Counted from the first letter of the stretch, positions 36,436 to 50,100 are shown. The stretch: DNA of 64,000 bases from Camarhynchus parvulus (GCF_901933205.1 NC_044574.1:21127733-21191732), one strand, 5' to 3'. Numbers and translations: made by a program. The notes: a model not told the origin generated them from the sequence alone.

Positions 36436-39400
36436 TCTAAAAGAAATAAGAAAGGTTCTAAAGGATACTCCTGTTAAGCACACTTTTGAAAAATATCTAG
36501 AAAAAAGAACATAAATTGCACAACTTCTCTATCCATTCTCTTAAGAAAGAATTAAGGGAAGTATTTTTAGCTGAGTAAATACCACTCTTTTTTTCTTGTA
36601 AGGCCAAGTATCTACAATGGAGCCTCTAGCTAGGCATAAAAAATAGCATAGCTTTTCCAACACTGTATGTAGGAATAAAAAATCAAGTATATCTCATCTT
36701 CAGTTCTCTGCATTTCCTGAAGTATTCCTTATTAAAGTGTTTAAGTGACAATTAAGTATGCTTAATCCTAAAATTAAACTAGAAAACATGTTTTATTAGT
36801 TAAATGAGGGAAATGTGTTATTTCTTGTGTATCTCTATAAGCAGTGAAATATTTTTGGACTTTTCACAATTGAAAGAGAACCTGATGGCTGTGAAACCTA
36901 TCACTTCTGCCTTTTCTAACATGTCTCTCTGTAGCCAGATAAAGAATTATTTGCTTGCCTGGTGGGAAAAATACGATGCTAATTCTGAAAAATCATTAGG
37001 CTGTGGAAACACACAATGCTTATTTTGTAGGATCATGTTCAACATTGACCAAGAAGGGTCTTGGAAAATAATGAATCCCCCTATGTTTGCCAACTCAGCT
37101 CCATATTTGGGAATCAAATGATCAGGTGTAACTTTGGGATCTAGGATGACTAGAGACCACCAGAGGGACCTACAGATTTTTCTGTACTTTTTCTGTGCAA
37201 ATTTGATGGCCATATACCCTAATACATCTAGTTCTGTAATAAAGAATGCCTGCTTTTTAATGCATTGGTCTTAAGGAGTTTTGAACAGTTTTTCAGCAAT
37301 ATCTCAATAGTATCCTTTCTATTTCCAATTTTAGTTTTATCTTATTTTAATTTTATATTTTTATTTACTCCTATTTTTCCTTTAATTCTGTGTTAATTCT
37401 TTTACTTTTTGCAAAGGAAGACAACAATAAAAAGAAAAATAATTTACAAAGCTGAAAGGATTTCACCCTTTCTGAAGTATGAAGTGTAATAGTAAAGATG
37501 ATACAGGTGTTAAATCTATGCTTTCTTCTGGACCTGTTCTGCTAGACAAAATCCAGTATCAGACTTCCACTGTGCAAGGTTTCTTCTATTAAATGTACAT
37601 TTTGACGTTCATCTCGGTTTACAAAAATTAATGCATTACATTTTATGAAGAATTAAATCCATGGGTTTCCCTTTGAAAAGCTTCTTTCTTTTCAACAGAA
37701 CAGGAGAAAAAAATGCAACACTATTTTAAGTACTGTTTTCTTACAAGGATCATCTACAATTTATTTTCTAAGTGTCAGTGTGATCTTTTTAAGAACAATT
37801 TTTCACAACAGTTCAGGCTTCTATGTTAATACACACTCACAGACTCAAACAGAAGGCAAGCAGTTGGAATGGAAAGAACTAGAGACCATTTCCAATTCCT
37901 GTCTGAACACAAGTCACCTTAATTAAAGTGTTGAAAATTTTCTATTGATGAAATGCTTTTTCTTCCCTGACAAAATGTTGATTTGTCAAACTCTGGTCTA
38001 AGGTTTTAATTTCTCCTGAGGAGCCGGAGTCCAGAGAGGAGGGTTTACAGTGTCGTTAGACAGCAATAACAAAAATTATTACTCATCCTTTCTTTGGGGT
38101 CTGTGCACTGAAATTTTCTCTGTAAATTAAAAAAAAAAAAAGTAACTAAGAATTGTCTAAACCTAGAGTTTTGCAAATGAAAACGAATAATTCAGGGACA
38201 TTCAAAACAAGAATTATTCTCTAAGTAAAAACAAACAAACAAAAACCACACTCTGTTTTGTTTCCTTTATGAAGAGTGGAATATCTCAGAAAGACAAGAA
38301 CTCAAGAATTAAACCTGAACTTGTCTGTGTCTTTGATCCAGAGTAGAATAGACTGCTGTCACTTCATTGCATATTTATTAGAACTATTAAAATTCATGAA
38401 CTTAAGATGCCCTGATATCATCAATGAAAGTCTGGAACCAGCGAAGGGATGATAACAACTAATTAAATCCATGCAATAAAAATCTATCCAAAGTTCCCAA
38501 AAAGAGGGTCCTACATGTCTAGTGATGATATGGAAAGAGAATATTTTATATTGTTCTTAGAGAAGCAAGAAGCAACATTCTGTTCTCATTTCTAATTTCA
38601 GCGGATGTCCTTTCAAATACTTTCATCTTGTTTCATCTATTTTCTTTTCAGCAAGTAAAGAAGACAAGGAACGAAGATTTCAATACACAGCTATCTTCCA
38701 TAGCCTGAAATCATCCTTACAGCATGGTGGCAAGAAGTTTATCAAAATTTACCACTTTGTAAGAATTATAAATATGTTGGTTGCTCCTGTAGCTCAATTA
38801 TTTGAAAGAGAAATACTGTGCTTTAAAGTAGCAGAAGTGTTTCTGTCAGATACTAGAAAGAGTGCTCAGGAAATAAACAAACTAAAGAGAAAGATGTATA
38901 GAGGCCTTTAGTAATCTGACATTAATGCAGATTAAATTCTCTTTTTTAATCAGCTCTTTAAAATATATATTCTTTGGTTTATAGCACTCACTGAAAATTT
39001 CTCACATTGTCTACTTACAAAACCTTTAATTCATTTTCAATTAATAATGAATAAGCTAGTCAATTACTTTTTTCATTTGCAATCTACTTGATTATAAATT
39101 ATACATGAAAAGATGATTCATTTAATATTTTAGCCTTGTTCTTGACTTATCTAGAAGAGTCACATAAAAGGTGCTTCATAATCAGTGGTGTTTTATAACC
39201 TGGGGTCGGTTAAAGATTTCCTTAAAAATGTACACTGATAAAATAGATAATGACAGAAATAGTTCTCATATACTACTTTTTGGAGTTACATTTTTAACGC
39301 AGACCATAAAGGTAATTGTTTTACTTGTCTAGATTATTTTCCCTGTAGTTGCATCCTCTTAGAAATCATGGAAGTGTCCATGTGACTAACCTCAAAGGAC

Positions 39401-41975
39401 TCATTACTACAAACTGTCAGTAAAACCCAAAACAATTAAGAGCTGGGAACTCAATTGATTGAACTAGGATTTCCAGTATCTTTTTAGGGATATTTATTTG
39501 CTCTTACCAGTCTCTAGTTACTGTAATCTTTACTTTTTAATACATTTTCTTTTAGCAGATTTCCATTTTTAACGTTAGAAATATGTGCACCTGTCATATT
39601 GCATATTCTGTAAATCAGAGAATACAATAACAAAATAAATATATTTCTTAAAATATTATATAATTACAACATTTTATCAGCATGATATCATTAATAGGTG
39701 TAACAGTCCTTTTCCTACCAAAAGACAAAGAGGTTCTTAATCATTATTTTGTTACTCTGTTTTGTGGTTTGTTTTTTTTTTCTGAGAGCTTCCTCATTGC
39801 AGAAAGATCCCAATTTCTTTATCATGCAAAGTATGTCTTTCTGCAGAAAGGACAGATCCCTGCCTGAGAAGGATGCTGTTATTTGTGGGCACAGGTTGCC
39901 CCTGCGGCTGAGGCTCAGCATGGAAGGCTGCAGCAATCTCAGCTCAGTGGGGAGTGGGAGTGAGCCATGGGCCAAATGTTTCTTTTCAGGTAGGATTTGG
40001 ACTTCATCTAGCAAGATGTGGGAGACAGAGACTATCTGACAAGGCAAGGAACAGAGGACTTTGTACAGAGCAGTAGGTTCTAAGCACAATATACTGTGTC
40101 TCACCTTCATCTCAGAAAGTGTCATATCAGATCTGAAGGCAGTAAATAAATATACGTTACAATGAGACACTGAGGAATCTGAAAGTCTTTTTTCTACTAC
40201 AAGATCAAACCTCCAAGCTATGAAACCAGAAGTTCTGATTTCAATTAAGGCTCAGGTCTCTACTTTGTAAGAGGGATTCTGAATTTCATGTACAACATAA
40301 AAGGCTAGTTGAAGGACAGTCTAAAAATCATGAAAACTGCAGCATAAGAAACAGAAACTGAACCTAGAGTTTTTCAAATGAAAACTAAACATTCAGGGAT
40401 GGAGACATTCTGGCTTTGGAGGCACAAATCTAGATCTTCTGATGAACCAGAGACTCATCTGACACCTTCTAAGGTCTCTAAAAGCTCTTAGACTCTTAAG
40501 TAGTGCTCTTAGTCTCTGGAATGCTCCCCAGACTCCTCTCCTAGAGAATGGAAACTTTTTGCTTACAAGGTCTCAGCTTTCAAAAGTCTCATTAAAAAAA
40601 AAAAAGTTCCAGTATCAATACTAAATAAGCTACAAAAATCCTGGGAATCAATGCTGACTGATCAGAACCCAGAAATTCAGTTTTAAGCACATTTTGAATG
40701 TTTCTGGATGAAGTATCTGTTATATTCTCAAACTTTATTATCTTCTGTAATTCCCTTTCAAAATTTGGGGGACAAGTCATCTCTTCATTCTGGAATGGAA
40801 TAAACATTCCCCTTGACCATTTTTAATTCCAATGAAATGGAAATTTTTGCTTTTAATATTTTTCTATTTTACTTTTTTTTTGTTTTAACACACAGTTTAG
40901 ATGTCTACAGATTGAAATGCTTAATTCTTCAAGTTTTATGAAGGATTAAAGCACAATAATGCTATTCTGCACTGAGGATAGATAAAGTAGCGATCAATTT
41001 TGGCTTTCAGTATAGATATTTCCAAAGGTGAGGAATTTTCTGTAAATTGCTAAAGTCAGCAAAGTTGGAATAAGCCCTTCAAAGCATTTTTTTTTCCTAG
41101 TCAAAGATTAGATCATATCCTGGAGCATGAAGGTCCTGTCTTTGCTTAGGAACTAATTTACTTGAGTTATACTCCCTTCAACCCCCAAGATACCAAAGAA
41201 TCAGTTATTGTCTGTCTCAATTCAAACACACCTTTTTTTAAAACTTCTTAATAGAAAATAAAAAAATCAAAAATTCAGTAACTTAAATTATGCAATGAAT
41301 ATTCAAAAGGTAAATTACAGGTCAGTTTAAAGTCCTTTATTATGCTGTCATCCATGTTGCTGTTCTCCCTGGTGAGCCACTGAACCATGCCTCCATGCTG
41401 TAGATAGGGCAAACTCTAAATCCAGTCATGCCCTTTTCTTCAGTTTTAATATGCTGCTAAATATTTAAATACTTGTCTTCAAAAATATTCTAATTACTTT
41501 ACACTTTACAATAGGAAATTAAGCCATTTACAAAGGACAAACTATTAATTTCCATAGTTTATTCTTAAAGGGAACATTGTTCCCTGCTCAGAATAGCTTT
41601 GTTATTTTCCTTCTTAGCAACCATGTACTCCTACCAGGATAAGTCTTCTTTCTTTCTTCTTCTTCTCTTCCTTAGGTCCCCTTTAGACCTACTGTTTAAG
41701 AAGGACAAAGACAACTTTTTAAAATTCTGTTTATGTTCTTGGGAAATGTCACTTGTTTGGCAGGAATCCTAAACAGGAGCACAGCTTGATCCCCCTGCAC
41801 AGTCCTACACACAGCCAGACCTGACATCAGGAAGCTTTTTCCATGACAGGCATAAATTAAGCTGAAACTCAGTTGCAGAATAATGGAAAATGTTTTCTAG
41901 AATGGACAGTCTGCATGTTCTAATATCTCTTTAGTGGGTCAATTCCCTCTTCTAAACTGACCTTAAAAGAGAGAG

Positions 41976-42145
41976 AAAAAAAAAAAAAAAAATAGAGACA
42001 TTTGAAGTTTTGTGCGGTTTAGGAGGTTTATCAGTGGTATGGTTTGGTTTTTTGGTTGGTTGTTTTGGGTTTGGTGTTTTTTTTTTTTTTTTTTTTTTTT
42101 GTGGGAGGGTAAGGGGTTTTCTTTGTTGAGGTTTGGGTTTCATTG
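41976..42145 (+). repeat. A17, then G/T-skewed low-complexity block with T24
   Basis: A run of 17 A (41976-41992) is followed within about 20 bases by some 130 bases in which the plus strand is almost only G and T, with GGTTTGG and GTTTTGGG words. This block includes 24 T at 42077-42100. No gene is involved. The strand skew is unlike its surroundings. Confidence 0.75.
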
Positions 42146-45029
42146 TTTTCCATATATTTCTTTTTAGGGAGGGTAGACAGGAGAGGTGTTTTGTATTTCC
42201 CTTGAGGATCTACTATGACACTATTTATTCAAAGCTGTGAATTGCTTTGTTGCAAGTGACCAGACTAATTTTGGCAGTGCCTTGTGCACAGAAATTTTTA
42301 GAAACTTTACTGAAAAGTTTTAGAAAGTTCACAGCAAAAGGGTGAAGATGCCATCTGCTCATGTATAACTGAGCAAGGTTATATTCAAAGGAGACCTTTT
42401 TCCCCTTCTTCCCCTCCCATGTTGATAGAAAACTAATTACTGCTTTGTTAAATAGAAAGCTGAATCTGCCAAAAAGTAGGATTGAGAAAGGTATTCATAT
42501 AACAGAAATTCTGGCTGGCCAATACCAATATTTCCTGTGACATAATCATTAATTGCTCAGTTGTAAAAACGTCCTCCGCTTTGTGGTAAAGTGCCAAGTG
42601 AACGAAGTCAGTGAGGGTGTATTTCACTCTTCACTAAGCCTTGGTTCCCACAGCATGTGGGCTTGCTGTTGTAATCCTTAGGAATGAGCAGGAGGAGGAC
42701 AGTAGGAACAACCCAAACACAAATACACCCACTTTGCAATAGATTATTATGGTCAAAAGTTTGATGCCATACATATAGACAGGGTTGTATCAGTTGGGAA
42801 CTTTGGAAGATGCTTCAGGACGGTTCTCAGTTTAGCAGGGACTTTGAGGGATCTCTGTACCATATTCTGCTGTATGCAGTTAAAACATGCAGAATAGACC
42901 AATATTGTGCCCTTCATGGACAGACACGGCAGAGGAACTACTTTGATTCCTTCAGGGAAATATCCATTTTCTTGTAATGCCTCTCATTCTCCTTATATAT
43001 ACAACACCACTATAGATTTTTAAGCAGCCACTCATTTAATTTAGTAAATAAGTGATTCCGTGGTTATTCTTTTTTCTTCATTTTATCTGATTATGATGAT
43101 GAATAAAAAGCAAAACTTTTATTTTTAACTGTGAACATATTTTAGCAAGAATACAAAAAAAGTTTAGGAGAAAAAATTGCCTTAGGGTTCTTTTTTCACT
43201 TTCTCTGATGCCTTTTTAAAAAGAGTCAATAAGCACAGGGAAACCAGACTTTAAATTATGTCTTATAACTATTTTGTTTTCCAGCCTAAGGCATCTTAGA
43301 ACTAAAAAGTCCTTGACTTTTTTCTGATTTTTTTATAAAATGAAAACATGATCTCAAGTGTTTTGAACATACTACAGAGTTATTATTTCTAGAGCATTGA
43401 TCCCTCTACTTTTACAAACTAATGGACATTCAAGTATACTAAGGAATGAGATGCTCAGTTGATGCTAATGGATAATGTAAGTCATATTGTAGGACACTAT
43501 TAACTGAGAATGTGATTACACTTTTTAAACCTTGTTGTTTCATAAGTAAACTAATTCAAAATTATGACCTTGTAAATTCCTTAATTGGAGGACATTACAG
43601 ATACAAATATTACGTAGATCACAAATCCAAGGGGAATTTTGTACATTAGTAACATGTAGGTGTCTCATAAGCTTTGATGAGACAAAGTCAATGAATTAAG
43701 TGATTTGGAAACACCACACCAGATGCCCTTTTGAACAAACATGATTAATAAGTTAGGATGAGCAACAGTGGTTATCAGATAATTTTCTATTTTGTTTAAT
43801 TTTACTTACAGTATCAGCCTCTTTGCAGCTTTGATATGTGTTTAGTAAGCTGCTTTAAACTTTTAAAGTTATCATTTAAACTGGGAATTTCAGTGGGCAG
43901 CTTTTAATATTTGATGATAAGCATGTTATTCTATAGAAGCTAATTAATTATTTTAAAGACTCTTCAAAGCAAGTGAATCCTTAGGAAAAAAATTGGCAGG
44001 TGGAGAAAACAAAGAAGTAAAGAGAAAAGGTAGAGAACTCAGGTCCAGCAGGTATTTGTGCCTAAAAGACTTAAGCTTCTCTCATGATCACATTCCTCAT
44101 TATTACTTTTTCCAATTAGACCACTGGAAGTTAAATGCTGTATTCATACCTACAACTCAGCATTCAGCAATATTAAACAGTTTGGGTTTGAATAAAATGA
44201 ATTCATTTTGAAACTGAGCCTTTAGAAGCCATAGTTTACTAAGTAATCTATAGAAAAGTAATACAAATATGAACTTGATCTAGCAGGCGAACCTAAATGA
44301 AATGTCTATAGCTTAGCAGAACAATTATTTTAGCTAATATATTGGTTTATAAGCCCTGTGTATTTTTGTATATCTGTATGTTCATAAACACAAGTAGGAT
44401 ACACTGGTTTTCTACATTGCAGGAACAATAACATCATAATGTATTGTCCACACATTAAAAAAATAAAATTAAAAATTCAAATACTCCCTCTACAAAAACA
44501 CTTTCAGAAGAGCGTGGTCACTAAGGAATTTCTTACTTTTTGAGTAAAATAAGGTTATTACCTAAGCAAGAACTAAGCTGTCACAGCTGTCATCCTCCAG
44601 TGAATCGGAGCAGTGCCCAGAACTAACTATGGTCAGCATTTGGCCATCAGTATCTAGGATAGTACTTACAGAAAAGGAAACACAAAATGAAAACCCACCA
44701 GGCGTTTTCGGGAGACATCCAAAACAAATAGGCTTGAAGTAGACTTAGGCTTAAAAGTCAGAGTATTTCATAAAAATAGAGTTGGATGGTATTGTTGAAA
44801 GTGAAGTCAGCAGACATAACTTTTGTCCTTACAGAAATCCCAGAGAGTATTTGAAAATGCTGTCTCTCTGAAGTAGATTCCAGTACTTTTTGCACTCAGT
44901 GGGAAGGATGGCAACTTACTTTGAAATGTAGATCATTGGAAAGCAAGAGTCATATTAATACTGGAAAGAATGCAAAGTTAGGCAGAAAATGCTGAACAAA
45001 GACCTCCAGGGGAAAAAAGCAGTTTTGAG

Positions 45030-45071
45030 AAAAATAAAAAAAAAAACAAAAACAAAAAAAAAAAAAAAAAA
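45030..45071 (+). repeat. A-rich low-complexity tract
   Basis: Runs of A interrupted by single T or C bases, ending with 18 or more consecutive A. It is not preceded by a recognisable retroposed sequence. Confidence 0.75.
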
Positions 45072-46362
45072 TCAAGAAAACCCTTATCTCCTTTCATAAT
45101 GGTTCATGTAGAGAAGAAAAATTCAAAAGAAAGAGCATAAAGATGGACAATAAACATGTGTTTAGAGATTTACAGGAGATCTAAGTCTCTACTTTGTCCA
45201 GTTCAGACCAGGTCATTGTCTTGTCGCATTTCTGGTGGACGTCTCTAAGAAAAATAGTACTGGAGGTTATCTTTTTCCTGTCTTTTTCTCTCACCTCTAC
45301 ATTAGAGTTTTTATTAGTACACATGCATGAAACATAACACAACTAAAATATTTATTTTTGTTGTTTTCTGGACTAGTACAGATTTCAAAACCTGAAAGTT
45401 CGTGAAATGCACTTCTTGGTTTTCAGAACATATGATTCAGAAAAAAAAAGAATTAACTTTTCAGCTAAATAATTTGTAAAGAGAAATAATTTATTTTGCT
45501 TTTGGATTTCAAATATCTAGGAAGCCAAAAGAAGAATATATGCTAATCTTTTTTCTTCGGGATATCTCCTGTCATCTTCAAGTCACACTTCTTCAAATCT
45601 TTTATTTGTCTATATTCCTTCTTATGAATTAATTTTTCCTTTCTGGGAACAGTTCTAAAATAATGTATGAAGAATCCTTCAAATCTAGTCCACCGCAAAA
45701 TCTAGTGAATAATTAAATTGCAGACAGAATTTAATTTTTTTAAAAAATGCTCTCAGGATTAAAAAATTCCATAAATAAGGTCAATGGAATATGATTGGCT
45801 TTCCCTCTTTGACACCATATTTTTAACAAAACCAGTGAGGCAGCTTCTTCTGAATATCTAATATCTTTGAGGATTAGAGTCTTCACAGGCAATCTAAAAA
45901 TACACTATGTGGGAGCAAAACAAGCAAGCAAGCAATGTTTGAATAAAGGCAAAGCATCCCACTCAAATCAAAGTAGAATACAATGGCAGAGCTTGTTTTT
46001 GGACTTGTACTTTATAGACAAATGTGTCAATTTTCCTCTTGACACACAGTGGAAATCTAGAAGGTACAGGGGCTGATGAGCATGTGTCAAACACTGAGAG
46101 CCAGACAGTTCTGAAAGCAGCAAGGACGCTGTGAGAAAGAACAGGATGCAGTTGGAGAATGGGGGCGTACAGAGGTAGGACAACACTTTTCTGGGACAAA
46201 TGTCCTTGTTCTGGCTCCTGAAGTGGCATAGTACAGTGGAGGTACAGGAATGAGGTCAAGGAGCAGTCATGGGCTGCACAGGGGGATCCAGGTCACCAAA
46301 GATCCCCAAAGTTTTCTCAGCCACTTAAAGAACCACTTCTGTCTAGACGAACAGACTCTGCA

Positions 46363-46750
46363 TGATAACTAATTTGCATAGGAAGCAAGAAACATATATC
46401 CAGAGCAGGGAAAATTGTCTATAAAATTGCACCCTCACAACACCTGGGAACACAATACCATGGACACCCTATTAGATGGATTCACACTCAGGCCAGGGCT
46501 ATTGATGTGTCTCTTTCCTCCTTTCTCTCTCTCCCTGCCTTTCTATCTCCCCACTTCCCCTACCCCCTTGCTCAAAACCCACTGCCATGTGCCTCTAGTA
46601 GGAGATAAAGGACTAACACCATTTTCCATCCAGGTATATGACACACTAATAAATCTTGTAAGTTTTTGCAGACCCTCTGACTTATATAATTCCTTTTGAA
46701 CACAAGCATCTATGGATCTTGGGTTCTCCCTTCCCGTTAAGGGTGGAACA
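46363..46750 (+). mobile_element. Solo LTR (outer of a nested pair)
   Basis: This 388-bp LTR starts TGATAACTAATTTGCATAGG and ends GGGTGGAACA. It has a TATA box TCTATAAAATT at 46418-46428 and an AATAAA at 46648-46653. A pyrimidine-rich R/U5-like middle contains CTCTTTCCTCCTTTCTCTC. The left flank is CTGCA (46358-46362). Its right flank is interrupted by a second LTR, but when that is removed the flank reads CTGCA (46751-46752 plus 47104-47106), a perfect 5-bp target duplication. No internal retroviral region is present. The exact family is not named here; the structure supports the call. Confidence 0.82.
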
Positions 46751-46752
46751 CT

Positions 46753-47098
46753 TGTGGCAACAGCCCTCTGGCCACAGAGAGAAGCACAACTTTCCCAGGC
46801 ATCATTCTGGGAAAGGCTGTGAGAAGATCAGAGAAAAGCATGAGAAACAATTATTATCTTAACTTGCTGCACCTGGTATTGTGAACATGTAGAATGTATT
46901 ATGGAGATTTGTTTACCAAAGGGTGGTTTCTTAATTAGCCAATGGTGATGGTGTTTGGATTGGAGGACCAATTAGGTCCACCTGTAAGAACTAGGGTATA
47001 AATGTATGGGTCTCTTAATAAAGAAATGATCAGCCCTCTGTAAAATGCATGGAGTCTGTGTAACTTATTTCCTGGTCCTGGCCTGTTGTGCTGACAGG
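46753..47098 (+). mobile_element. Solo LTR (inner of a nested pair)
   Basis: It starts TGTGGCAACAGCCCTCTGG, a start I know from a common passerine ERV LTR. It has a TATA box TATAAAT at 46997-47003 and an AATAAA at 47017-47022, and it ends near GCTGACAGG. ACACT flanks it on both sides (46748-46752 and 47099-47103), a 5-bp target duplication made of the last three bases of the outer LTR and the first two of that LTR's own flank. The canonical CA end is not exactly at the junction (a CA lies two bases before), so the 3' end may be off by a few bases. It inserted after the outer LTR. Confidence 0.82.
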
Positions 47099-47106
47099 AC
47101 ACTGCA

Positions 47107-50100
47107 TCCTCACACATTGTCTGCATATATTAATAATCCATAATCTATCTGGTATGTTTAATCTGTATAAAATAGAAATTCCAAATAGAAATTATATTTA
47201 TAATGTTTTCATTACACACACATCAATACTTACACTACCCTGGACATTATATGATTGAATTTTGCCAGGGTTACCTGATGACCTCTTTGACAAAAGAAGG
47301 AGATGATTCCAAATCTTCAAACATTCACAACTGTAGTTCAAGCAATTGTATTACAGTGTTCAAGAAGATTTGCAATGTAACCATTCTCATGTCTATTTTA
47401 TACTGTCAATGAGCAAAAATAAATCAGTTGCCTAATTTCAAAGATGCATATCTGAAAACATAGATTTCTTTACAGAAAGCAGACCTCTCCTCTGTGATGG
47501 TCAGTTCCTTGCTAGAATTTAAGCTTATATAATAAGCTATCAGTCACTTCTGTCTCAGGATGTGGAAAGTGATGTTCTAGAAAGAATTTAGAAACAAAGT
47601 GTTTTTCTAAATGGAAACTTTATCAAAAGATATCTAATTTCAAGTAGCATCAAGCTGAGAAAAATTATTCAAGAATTTTAGGATGGGCAGTGGTTACAAA
47701 TCACTGAAAACAAGATTTAGCATGGAAGCAGTTATTAAAGGCTTGCTAACAGCAGGAACACTGATGCATCTGTAATTAATTAGAATGAATGCAAGAATAA
47801 TATGCAAGCACCAGTTAAGTGTTTTCTTTGCTGGAATACTATGTCACAAGTCAAGCTACTACAGAACTGTACTGTAAATGAGTGTCTAATAGAGGTATAG
47901 CAAAATCTTCCTTTTCAGCAAACAACTGAATCAATACCCCAGCTCCATAACAGTTTTCTGTTTCCTTTCTTTCTACCATGCTCACACTGAAGAACAAGAG
48001 AAGGGAAAATGGACCAAAATTTCATGACTAAGCCTGTAGGGAATGTAAACAAAGATTCATAAATATAAAGTAATATTTTAAAAATATTGAAATGTCATAA
48101 TCTTACTCTAGGTGAAAACCACACCAAGTACAATGCAAAAAGGAAATTGACAAACTCAGCTTTTCTGCTCATTCTTGAAATGCCATCTGAAAAAAGTTCT
48201 TTCCATATTTTTTTGTCAGACACAAGCATACCACAGGACAGCCAGACCCTGCACTCGAGGTTCAATGAGGACCTAATAACTAGAGGACAGTCACCCATTC
48301 AAACATAAATTTCTTGTTACTATTATTCTTCTAATTATTACATTCCATTTCTGTGCTTTTATAGGGGAAACTCCTACAATAAACCATTTCTTCTGCCTTC
48401 CACTAGAAAGATATTTGAAAGGGATAAATAAACAAATACTTTTCACTTTTAATCTAGAGAAACAAATAGGATCGAAACAAAAAATTGTAACAATGAAGAT
48501 TGAAGATTAATATTAAATTTTTTCATCCCCTGCATGCAGTTTTCAAGTTATGTTTTTTTACAGTCATTTTTATTTAAAAATACAAGCCACAAAAATAAAT
48601 ACATTTTGCTTCTGAAGAATATTGTAAGATAATGTAATGAATGTCTTACACAGTAGTGTCACAATTGGTTTGTGAATCTACAATCTCAGATTTCCCTATC
48701 AATATATAATAGAAAAAGTAAGGATATTTGGTGATTAAGGGGATTGCTTGCATTCTTATTGCTTTGGATTTTCCCCTCAAATTAAAAATAGACAAATCAT
48801 TTTGTTACCACCATGACAATATGATCTAAGATAGGCTCTCCCTTACAATAATTTGCTATGTGGAATTGAAACAAATTTAGAATTTGAAACAAAAAAAATA
48901 ATTTCATGAAAGTAATAACTTTCTTGAAGCTATTTTTTACCATGTAGTACTCTAGTAAAAAGAAAAAACCAAACCCCTACCTTTTTTCAACAATTAGTAG
49001 CTCATTTACTCTGCTAACATTTTGAGATTATTTTTTCCTGGTCAGTTCCTGTCTCTTAGCATAAAATTTCAACTTTTCCTAGGCTGTTATTTCTGTGAGA
49101 AATAGAAGCTAAAATCCATTCACCCACCCACTAGCCCAGTTAACTGATCTGTTTATTGCTATTAAATACTATGGGATTCTCCATAATCCCAAACAAAATC
49201 CACTGATGTTTATGATGATAAGTGCCTAGACGAATAGAGCAGGGATATAATGAGAAAAGTAAAATGCAATTTTATAAATATTCTGTGTATAAAGAACAAT
49301 TAGTAAAATACAGGAATAAGAATATATAATAAAATCTACATGAAATTAAGGTCTCTATTCTTTTAACAAATGCTTGTAATTTTTTTTAATATTTGAAATC
49401 TTAAGCCTTTTAAGATCATGTTTTAAATCTTTTTTTTAATAACTATTCTATCCAGAAATATATCTTTAAATAACAAATTGGTTAGTTTGTTTTAGTAGAA
49501 ACAGATGGCAAGCATGAATTATGAACAGCTCAAAAAAGATCAGCCTTTGAGCTCATGTGCAAAGGAACGTTTGGTTCTGATTGGAGTAAGATGAGATCAT
49601 GTCATATTTCCAGGATTTGTGGTAATATGAAGCAAGTAACCTAAAACTAGGTTAATACGTTAAGTAGTTGGTGCCAGTTTAAAATCAATGTTTCAAGCAA
49701 TATATTAGATTACCAAATTGCTTTTTTTTTTCCTTTTCGTGATCAGTAGAACTTAAAACAATATATAAACATGTTAATAAATAGGTTAGAAAGTCTATTG
49801 TCAAATGAAGCATATATTTCTACAAAACTTTTGCTTCTCTGGAAGCTCAGAGAGCTCTCTGCTTGGTTTTAGCAAGAGATCAAGACAGAGAATATGATTA
49901 GGACTATCAAGAAGGTCTCTGCTCTAGGCAGGTGAATATAAATTTTGCCATTATTAGTAAAAGGCCAAAGGCTTTGTATGGACAAGAAAAAGCAAGGTCT
50001 CAGTTATAGCCCAGGCTTGCCTTGCTGTAAATTGGTTTCAGCTATTTTGACGAATTGACAGGTTGTTCTGAGTCAGGATTTGGCAAAGTAAATCTGAGTT

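Larger units (their letters stand above)
32831..46362. other. Long AT-rich stretch without recognised elements
   Basis: About 13.5 kb in which I recognise no LINE, LTR or SINE and no gene. It holds a 21-bp tandem duplication (33362-33403), a perfect hairpin (35886-35928), a TA run (36418-36435), a run of 13 A (38129-38141), an exon-like segment (38652-38758), a polypyrimidine tract (about 41645-41680), a G/T-skewed block (42010-42145) and an A-rich run (45030-45071). The two longest frames, 150 codons at 35930-36382 and 151 codons at 39715-40170 (both minus), have no recognisable domain. From 46040 the DNA is richer in GC and is not explained. Confidence 0.5.

Noticed and set aside
37840..37915. 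Minus-strand CR1 3' end
   Set aside because: Only scattered agreement with the CR1 end (TTGGAATGGAAAGAACT and CCAATTCCTGTCTGAA); too weak to separate from chance by eye.
39715..40170. 151-codon open frame on the minus strand, the longest outside known repeats
   Set aside because: No recognisable domain, biased composition with a lysine-rich and glutamine-rich end caused by A-tracts, no nearby promoter or splice signals that fit, and a length reachable by chance over 64 kb and six frames.
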